DNA from: a bacterium YEK0313
GTDB lineage: Bacteria; Pseudomonadota; Alphaproteobacteria; Rhizobiales; Phreatobacteraceae
NCBI GenBank assembly: GCA_000751295.2
Contig: CCMO02000001.1
Location: forward strand, 5,533,623-5,597,622
Reading direction: 5' to 3'
Length of the DNA: 64,000 nucleotides
Position numbers and translations under genes: made by a program
Shown here: positions 57,842 to 64,000 of the stretch, in pieces
How the letters are laid out: every line of letters starts with the position of its first letter
Numbering within the stretch: position 1 is the first letter of the stretch
Notes under the pieces: generated by a model
Database searches by the model: none
The model's input: the letters and a program-made list of their open reading frames with translations, nothing else
What the model was told of the DNA's origin: nothing

Positions 57842-58679
57842 CGACCACGTTCGCCAGCCCGGCGTGCTGTGGCGGGTTCTGACCAATCCCGCCGGCGCGA
57901 TCGGACTGTTCCTCATCAGCTGTGTCGTGGTTCTGGCCATTGCCGCGCCCTGGCTTTATCCCGACGGTCCGTTCGAAATGGTCGGCATGCCCTATGGCCG
58001 GCCTTTCGACGAGTTCCTGCTCGGCACGGACATGCTCGGCCGCGACATCGCCGCCGGCATCGCCTATGGCGCCCGCATCTCCCTCGTCGTCGGCGCCGTC
58101 GCGACGCTCTGCATCGTCGTGCTCGGCACGGTCGTCGGCGGCCTCGCCGGCTATTATGGCGGCCGCATCGACTCGGCGGTGATGCGGGTGACCGAGTTCT
58201 TCCAGACGATCCCGACCTTCATCGGCGCCATCGTCATCGTCGCGATCCTCGGGCCGACATTGCCCCATGTCATCGGCGCCATCGCCATCGTGTCATGGGC
58301 ACCGCTCGCCCGCCTCGTCCGCGCCGAGGTGATCAGCGTCAAGAACCGCGAGTTCACGTCGGCCTGCCTCGCGCTCGGCATGGGCGACGTCAGGATCATG
58401 GTCGTCCAGATCCTTCCGAACATCCTGTCGACCATCGTCGTCGCCGGCTCGCTCATGGTCGCGACCGCCATCCTGTTCGAGTCCGGTCTGTCCTTCCTCG
58501 GGCTCGGCGATCCCAACATCATGACCTGGGGGTTCATGATCGGTGCCGGCCGGTCCGCCATCCGCACCGCCTGGTGGATGGTGACGCTGCCCGGTCTCGC
58601 CGTGCTGTTGACCGTCCTTGCGATCAATCTGCTCGGCGATGCGCTGAACGAGGCGCTCAATCCGAGGCTCAAGCGATGA
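57834..58679 (+). CDS. ABC transporter permease, DppC type
   Basis: 281 residues from the ATG at 57834 (a GTG six bases earlier is also possible). The DppC-like features are an N-terminal helix (NPAGAIGLFLISCVVVLAIA), the signature FLLGTDMLGRDIAAGIAYGA, and the EAA loop EFTSACLALGMGDVRIMVVQ. Five to six membrane segments are seen. Overlaps the first permease and is followed by the ATPase with overlapping stop and start. Confidence 0.92.
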   Translation: MADDHVRQPGVLWRVLTNPAGAIGLFLISCVVVLAIAAPWLYPDGPFEMVGMPYGRPFDEFLLGTDMLGRDIAAGIAYGARISLVVGAVATLCIVVLGTVVGGLAGYYGGRIDSAVMRVTEFFQTIPTFIGAIVIVAILGPTLPHVIGAIAIVSWAPLARLVRAEVISVKNREFTSACLALGMGDVRIMVVQILPNILSTIVVAGSLMVATAILFESGLSFLGLGDPNIMTWGFMIGAGRSAIRTAWWMVTLPGLAVLLTVLAINLLGDALNEALNPRLKR

Positions 58680-59668
58680 CCGGTTCTCCTGCCCTGCTGA
58701 CCGTCGAGGGCCTGCGTACGGAATTTGTCTCCTCGCGCGGCGCCTGGTTTCCGGTCGTCAACGACGTCAGCCTGCAGGTCGCCGGCGGCGAGACCCTGGC
58801 GGTGGTGGGCGAATCCGGCTGCGGCAAGAGCATGCTGGCGCATTCGATCATGCGGCTGCTGCCGAAGCGCATCGCGCGCAATGCCGCAGGCAAGGTCCGG
58901 GTCGACGGGCGCGATCTCCTCGCCCTGACCGAGGGCGAGATGCGCGGCGTCCGCGGCAAGGATGTCTCGATGATCTTCCAGGAGCCGATGACCAGCCTCA
59001 ATCCGCTGATGCCGGTCGGCCCGCAGATCGTCGAGAGCATCGTCGAGCATGAAAGCGTCAGCCTGCAGGAGGCCAACAGGCGCGGGCTCGATCTCATGGA
59101 GCTGGTCGGAATTCCGGAGCCCGCCGCCCGCTTTCATCAGTACCCGCACCACCTGTCGGGCGGCATGCGCCAGCGTATCGTCATCGCCATCGCTTTGGCC
59201 TGCCGGCCGAAGGTGCTGATCGCGGACGAGCCGACCACGGCGCTCGATGTCACCATCCAGGCCCAGGTCCTGGCGCTGATCGACCGGCTGAAGCGCGAGC
59301 TCGGCATGGCCGTCGTCCTGATCACCCACGATCTCGGCGTCGTCGCCGAATGGGCGCAGCGCGTCATGGTCATGTATGCCGGCCGCAAGGTGGAAGAGGC
59401 CGATGCCGAGACCTTCTTCTCCTCGCCCATGCATCCCTACAGCCGTGCCCTGCTGGCCAGCGTGCCGCGTCCGGACGACGTCATCGACGGGGTCGTGACG
59501 CCGCTGGCCGAGATCCGCGGCGCGGTTCCCCCGCTCGATCGGCTGGGGCCCGGCTGCGCTTTCGCCGAGCGGTGCGATCTCAGCACCGGCGCCTGCCTTT
59601 CCGCCACACCCGCATTTCGTCCCACCGCGGCGGCTGGGGCGGTTGCCTGCATTCACGCAGGACAGTGA
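58676..59668 (+). CDS. ABC transporter ATPase, DppD type
   Basis: 330 residues. Walker A GESGCGKS, Q loop FQEPMTSLNPLMPVG, signature HLSGGMRQRIVIAIAL, Walker B VLIADEPTTALDVTIQAQ and switch ITHDLGVV. The C-terminal oligopeptide/dipeptide domain carries cysteines (PGCAFAERCDLSTGAC) that in this family bind an iron-sulfur cluster. Pairs with the DppF-type ATPase 2 bp downstream. Confidence 0.93.
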   Translation: MTGSPALLTVEGLRTEFVSSRGAWFPVVNDVSLQVAGGETLAVVGESGCGKSMLAHSIMRLLPKRIARNAAGKVRVDGRDLLALTEGEMRGVRGKDVSMIFQEPMTSLNPLMPVGPQIVESIVEHESVSLQEANRRGLDLMELVGIPEPAARFHQYPHHLSGGMRQRIVIAIALACRPKVLIADEPTTALDVTIQAQVLALIDRLKRELGMAVVLITHDLGVVAEWAQRVMVMYAGRKVEEADAETFFSSPMHPYSRALLASVPRPDDVIDGVVTPLAEIRGAVPPLDRLGPGCAFAERCDLSTGACLSATPAFRPTAAAGAVACIHAGQ

Positions 59669-59670
59669 CC

Positions 59671-60654
59671 ATGTCCCAGCCTCAGTCCCCGCTTCTCGCC
59701 GTCGACGGCCTCGTCAAATACCACGCGACCGGTGCCGGCACGGTACGTGCCGTGGACCGCGTCAGCTTCGACGTGAAGCCCGGCGAAACCCTTGGTCTCG
59801 TCGGCGAATCCGGCTGCGGGAAATCGACCCTCGGCCGCACCATCGTGCGCCTGCACGAGCCCGATGACGGCGCGATCCTGTTCCAGTCGCAGGATATTAG
59901 CCATCTGTCGCGGCGCGCGCTGCGGCCGGTGCGCCGCCAGCTGCAGATGGTGTTCCAGGATCCCTACGCCTCGCTCAATCCGCGCCGCACCATCCGACAG
60001 ATCCTCGACGAACCCTACTCCGTCCACGGCATCGGAAGCCGGCCCGAACGGGCCGAAAAGGTCGCCGCGCTGATCCAGAAGGTCGGCCTGCACGCCGACC
60101 ACGCGAACCGGTATCCGCACGAGCTCTCGGGTGGCCAGCGCCAGCGCATCGCCATTGCCCGGGCCATCGCCCTCGAACCGAGCCTCGTCGTCTGCGACGA
60201 GCCGGTCTCCGCCCTCGATGTCTCGATCCAGGCGCAGATCATCAACCTGCTGCGCCGCCTGCAGGCCGACAGCCACGCGGCCTACCTGTTCATTTCGCAC
60301 GACCTCTCCGTCATCGGCTATCTCGCCGATCGGATCGCGGTCATGTATCTCGGCGAGATCGTCGAGCTCGCGCCGAAGCGCGACCTCTGGAAGCAGCCGC
60401 TCCATCCCTATACCCAGGCGCTGTTCTCGGCCATCGCCGAACCGCTGCCGCCGAGCGTGCCGCGGCGCAAGCGGGTCGAAATGACCGGCGACATGCCGAG
60501 CCCCATGAAGCCGCCCTCCGGCTGCCGCTTCCACACGCGCTGTCCGATGGCGATGCCGCGCTGCCGAGAGGCCGTGCCGGCCCTGAAGGAAGTCGCCTCC
60601 GAGGCAGGAGACGGCCGGAAGGTCGCCTGCCACCTCTACGCGGACGCCGCCTAG
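59671..60654 (+). CDS. ABC transporter ATPase, DppF type
   Basis: 327 residues. Walker A GESGCGKSTLGRT, Q loop MVFQDPYASLNPRRTI, signature HELSGGQRQRIAIARAIALE, Walker B LVVCDEPVSALDVSIQAQ and switch FISHDLSVI. The C-terminal extension has the cysteine set GCRFHTRCPMAMPRC typical of this subunit. It completes the importer: one binding protein, two permeases, two ATPases. Confidence 0.93.
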   Translation: MSQPQSPLLAVDGLVKYHATGAGTVRAVDRVSFDVKPGETLGLVGESGCGKSTLGRTIVRLHEPDDGAILFQSQDISHLSRRALRPVRRQLQMVFQDPYASLNPRRTIRQILDEPYSVHGIGSRPERAEKVAALIQKVGLHADHANRYPHELSGGQRQRIAIARAIALEPSLVVCDEPVSALDVSIQAQIINLLRRLQADSHAAYLFISHDLSVIGYLADRIAVMYLGEIVELAPKRDLWKQPLHPYTQALFSAIAEPLPPSVPRRKRVEMTGDMPSPMKPPSGCRFHTRCPMAMPRCREAVPALKEVASEAGDGRKVACHLYADAA

Positions 60655-60757
60655 GCGCGCGCCGCCACGCCCTTTCGCGGCGCGGCCGGGCCTTGCCCGG
60701 ACGCACCGGCGCCGCCCGTCCTCTCCCCTCGCTCGACATCTCCTGAAAGGAACGACG

Positions 60758-61012
60758 ATGAAGTACATCACCGCACGCGTCAGGCCGGAAAAGGTCTATT
60801 TGGGTTATGATGAGAACGATCAGATCGTCACCCGCCCGATGCCGAACACGGAGTTCGTCGAGAAGGTGATCCGGATCGACCGCATCCTCTCCTTCACCGA
60901 AACCTACATTTTCATCGAATGCCCGCACGAGACGGTTCAGACCTGGGAATACGAGGGCAGTCTCGAAGACATCAAGTCGCGCCTGCGCGGCGCCGGCATG
61001 CTGATCGACTGA
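60758..61012 (+). CDS. Small conserved-looking protein of unknown function
   Basis: 84 residues with AAGGA eight bases before the ATG. Compact alternating pattern: MKYITARVRPEKVYLGYDEN, EFVEKVIRIDRILSFTETYI and FIECPHETVQTWEYEGSLED. The mix of strands and short helices looks like a small folded domain. No signal peptide, membrane segment or known motif is seen. Stands between the importer and the molybdenum enzyme genes and could be transcribed with either. I do not recognise it. Confidence 0.65.
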   Translation: MKYITARVRPEKVYLGYDENDQIVTRPMPNTEFVEKVIRIDRILSFTETYIFIECPHETVQTWEYEGSLEDIKSRLRGAGMLID

Positions 61013-61019
61013 GCCGGCG

Positions 61020-61045
61020 GGGAGGCTCGCCTGCGCGGGCCTCCC
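61020..61045 (+). terminator. Weak terminator-like hairpin
   Basis: Arms GGGAGGC (61020-61026) and GCCTCCC (61039-61045), loop of 12, eight bases after the small gene. Only a short T stretch follows (61050-61053), so confidence is low. Confidence 0.4.
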
Positions 61046-61100
61046 GCACCCTTTCGCCTCGTCTCGCACAGGCTTGTCCCGATCCCGCCCACGAGTGCCT

Positions 61101-61593
<493 letters not shown>

Positions 61594-61607
<14 letters not shown>

Positions 61608-62571
61608 GTTCCAGCGCGCCTCGTCGCTCGCCGAGGCGCTCGATCTGCTGGCACGACCGAACGCCCGCGCGCTCGCCGGCGGGACCACGCTCATCGACCT
61701 GATGAAACTGGGGGTCGAAGCTCCCGCCACCGTGATCGACATCGGCGGGCTGCCTCTCGACGAGGTCACACTCGCCGACGGCCGGCTGCGGCTGGGCGGG
61801 CTGGCCAGCAACAGCAAGGTGGCGAGGGATGCCATCGTGCGCGCGCAGTTCCCCGCCATTTCCGAAGCGATCCTGGCCGGCGCCTCGGGCCAGATCCGCA
61901 ATGCGGCGTCGATGGGCGGCAACCTGCTGCAGCGGACCCGCTGCGCGTTCTTCCGGTCCCACGACTGGCCCTGCAACAAGCGCGCACCCGGCACGGGCTG
62001 CCCCGCACGCGACGGCGCCAATGCGCACCATGCCGTTCTCGGCACAAGCGATCACTGCCTGGCGGTCCATCCATCCGACCTGGCGGTGGCGCTTCTGGCG
62101 CTCGACGCGGTCGTCGCCCTGCAGTCGAACGCGGGCACGCGGCGCATTTCCCTTGCCAGCCTCTACCGCCTGCCCGGCTCGACGCCGGACATCGAGACGG
62201 TCGTGGCGGCCGGCGAGCTCATCACCCATATCGACGTGCCCCAGACGGAATTGGCGGCGCGCTCGGTCTATCTGAAGCTGCGTGGCCGTGCATCGTACGA
62301 ATTCGCCAGCGCTTCGGTCGCCGCCGCCGTGCGCTGCGAGGACGGTCGCGTGGCGGAGATTGCGGTTGCCCTCGGCGGGCTCGGGACCGTGCCCTGGCGC
62401 GACCGGTCGGCGGAGGCGCTGCTGATCGGCGAGAGCCTCACCGACGCGGCCATCGACCGGTTCTGCACCGCGCTGCTCGCGCCGGCCCGGCCGACCGAAG
62501 CCAATGCCTACAAGCTGGATCTGGCGCGCGGCGCCGTCCGCCGGGCCCTGATGCGGAGCGCGTCATGCTGA
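61594..62571 (+). CDS. Molybdenum hydroxylase FAD subunit with extra cysteine cluster
   Basis: 325 residues. FAD-binding motif in RALAGGTTLIDLMKLGV and the second region GQIRNAASMGGNLLQRTRC. The segment with cysteines in TRCAFFRSHDWPCNKRAPGT and GCPARDGANAHHAVL is the insertion that binds an additional [4Fe-4S] cluster in PaoB-type subunits. It transfers electrons to an external acceptor. Overlaps the molybdopterin subunit by 7 bp. Confidence 0.92.
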
Positions 62572-64000
62572 AGCAGATCGGCTCGCCGCGCAGCAGGATC
62601 GACGGCAGCGCCAAGGTGACGGGCCACGCGGCCTATGCGGCCGACCGCAGGGCCGCGGACCAGCTCTATGCCCTCGCCGTGCGCAGTCCTGTCGCCGCCG
62701 GGATCATGACCGGGATCGACACGGCCGCCGCGCGCGCGGCGCCCGGCGTCGTCGCCGTCTACACCCACGAGAACGCCGCCGCCCTGCTCGACTGGACGCC
62801 GGACCCGGACGTCTTCGCCCTCAGCGGCGAGGCGCTGGGACGCACCGCCCTCGCCGCGGCGGAACCGGAAGCCCCTCCCGCCTACCTTCCCCTCGCCGGG
62901 CCGGACATCGTCTTCGCCGGACAATGGATCGCCGTGGTCGTCGCCGAGACGCTCGAAGCGGCACGGCAGGCCACGCTCTGCATTCGGCCTGGGATCGACG
63001 CGGCGCCCGCCTCCGTGCATCCCCGCCCGGACGACGACCGGTTTCTCGACCCCGGCTTCTTCTTCGCGGCCGACATGCAGGTCGAGCGCGGCACCTGGCC
63101 GTCCGGCGCGGCCGAGACCGCCATTTGCGAGACCTACCGCACGCCGATGCAGTTGCATCACCCGATGGAGCCCTCGGCGACGGTCGCCCACTGGGACGGC
63201 GATGCCGTGACCGTCCATGATTCCACCCAGGGCACGATGGCAGCGCGCGACTATATCGCGCGATCGCTGAAGGTGCCCGCGGAAAAGGTCAGGGTCGTCG
63301 CGGCCTATGTCGGCGGCGGCTTCGGCGGCAAGAACCAGATGTGGCCGCACCAGGCGCTCGCAGCCCATATCGCCCGCGCGCTGAAGCGGCCGGTCCGCCT
63401 CCAGCTGACCCGGGCGGACATGGCCGTCGCCTCCGGCCATCGCTCCGGGACCGAGCAGCGGATCGCGCTGCGGAGCGACCGCGACGGCGCGCTCTCCGCG
63501 CTGCGGCACGTCTCCTATGTGCCGACCTCCATGCGCGGCAACTTCTTCGAGCCTTGCGGCCTCAACACGCTCATCCTCTATGACACGCCCGTGCTCGAGG
63601 TGCGGCACCACGTGGCGCGCAAGAACATTCCAAGCCCGACGCCGTTCCGCGCGCCGGGCGAGACGCCCGGCTCCTTCGCCATGGAATGCGCGATGGATGA
63701 GCTGGCCTTCCGGCTGCGCATGAACCCGCTCGAGCTGAGGCGGCGGAACTTTGCGGCCGAGGATCCCTGCCATCGGCGCCCATGGTCCTCGAACCAGTTG
63801 CTCGAATGCTATCGCCGCGGCGGCGAGGCCTTCGGCTGGCCCGCCGGCTTTGTGCCGCCACGGACCCTGCGCGACGGCGACGCGCTGGTCGGCTACGGCA
63901 TGGCGACGACCGCCTATCCCGCACCGGCCCTGCCGGCGACCGTGAGGCTGAGGCTGGACGTTGCGGGGTCCCTGTCCGTCGAGACTTCGGCGACCGACAT
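62565..64000 (+). CDS. Molybdenum hydroxylase large subunit, N-terminal part (runs off window)
   Basis: 478 residues visible of an expected 730 or so. Starts MLKQIGSPRSRIDGSAKVTG and continues with AYAADRRAADQLYALAVRSP. The cofactor-binding core includes YVGGGFGGKNQMWPHQALAA and the family motif IPSPTPFRAPGETPGSFAME. Active-site glutamate near the C-terminus is outside the window. It binds molybdopterin and hydroxylates an aldehyde or aromatic N-heterocycle. With the two upstream genes it forms a heterotrimer of the PaoABC type. Confidence 0.92.
   Translation, partial: MLKQIGSPRSRIDGSAKVTGHAAYAADRRAADQLYALAVRSPVAAGIMTGIDTAAARAAPGVVAVYTHENAAALLDWTPDPDVFALSGEALGRTALAAAEPEAPPAYLPLAGPDIVFAGQWIAVVVAETLEAARQATLCIRPGIDAAPASVHPRPDDDRFLDPGFFFAADMQVERGTWPSGAAETAICETYRTPMQLHHPMEPSATVAHWDGDAVTVHDSTQGTMAARDYIARSLKVPAEKVRVVAAYVGGGFGGKNQMWPHQALAAHIARALKRPVRLQLTRADMAVASGHRSGTEQRIALRSDRDGALSALRHVSYVPTSMRGNFFEPCGLNTLILYDTPVLEVRHHVARKNIPSPTPFRAPGETPGSFAMECAMDELAFRLRMNPLELRRRNFAAEDPCHRRPWSSNQLLECYRRGGEAFGWPAGFVPPRTLRDGDALVGYGMATTAYPAPALPATVRLRLDVAGSLSVETSATD

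Overview
The window is GC-rich chromosomal DNA with tightly packed operons, many ATGA stop/start overlaps and no visible insertion sequence, prophage, CRISPR array, rRNA or tRNA. The gene types fit an alphaproteobacterium, probably of the Hyphomicrobiales (Rhizobiales): a 557-residue IlvD, an Irr-type iron box upstream of exbBD-tonB, a Bug/TctC binding protein, and a type VI secretion locus with a TagH-like FHA protein. This placement is an inference from gene content, not a database match.

Left part (1-10 kb): an exbB-exbD-tonB operon (tonB runs off the left edge) preceded by a candidate Irr box. Next come two adjacent TenA-family genes, one with and one without the catalytic cysteine, and a two-component system divergent from a very histidine-rich lipoprotein. 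A TetR gene follows with two near-identical operators in front of a VOC protein and an ASCH-like/winged-helix protein, then a MATE exporter.

Metabolic middle (10-28 kb): a frameshifted DUF2239 gene divergent from a small GIY-YIG protein, then LysR divergent from ilvD. A complete four-gene branched-chain 2-oxoacid dehydrogenase operon follows (E1 alpha, E1 beta, E2, E3), with a perfect 23-bp inverted repeat inside the E2 gene. A ParD antitoxin faces a ParE toxin carrying an internal stop. Three regulated metabolic genes follow (a SnoaL-like protein and a TctC protein around an IclR gene; an SDR and a saccharopine-dehydrogenase-like protein under a TetR), with palindromic operators visible for both regulators. 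An ABC-F ATPase closes this part.

Type VI secretion region (27.8-46.3 kb): tssA, tssB, tssC, hcp, tssE, tssF, tssG and clpV run leftward. They are followed by three genes without recognised core functions: an OmpA-like fusion, a papain/C39-like putative cysteine peptidase and a convergent CHAP-like putative amidase. Rightward lie vgrG, a small unknown gene and a TagH-like FHA protein split into two frames. A secreted OmpA-family protein is divergent from vgrG. TssJ, TssK, TssL and TssM are not in the window, so the machine is incomplete here.

Right part (46.3-64 kb): a 1780-residue autotransporter is divergent from a seven-helix sensor kinase and its OmpR-family regulator. Between them are three CAATTCT repeats spaced exactly 10 bp, a plausible binding array for that regulator. 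An XRE-cupin regulator is divergent from a complete peptide-type ABC importer. After a small unknown protein, the window ends in a three-subunit molybdenum hydroxylase of the aldehyde oxidoreductase type, whose large subunit runs off the right edge.
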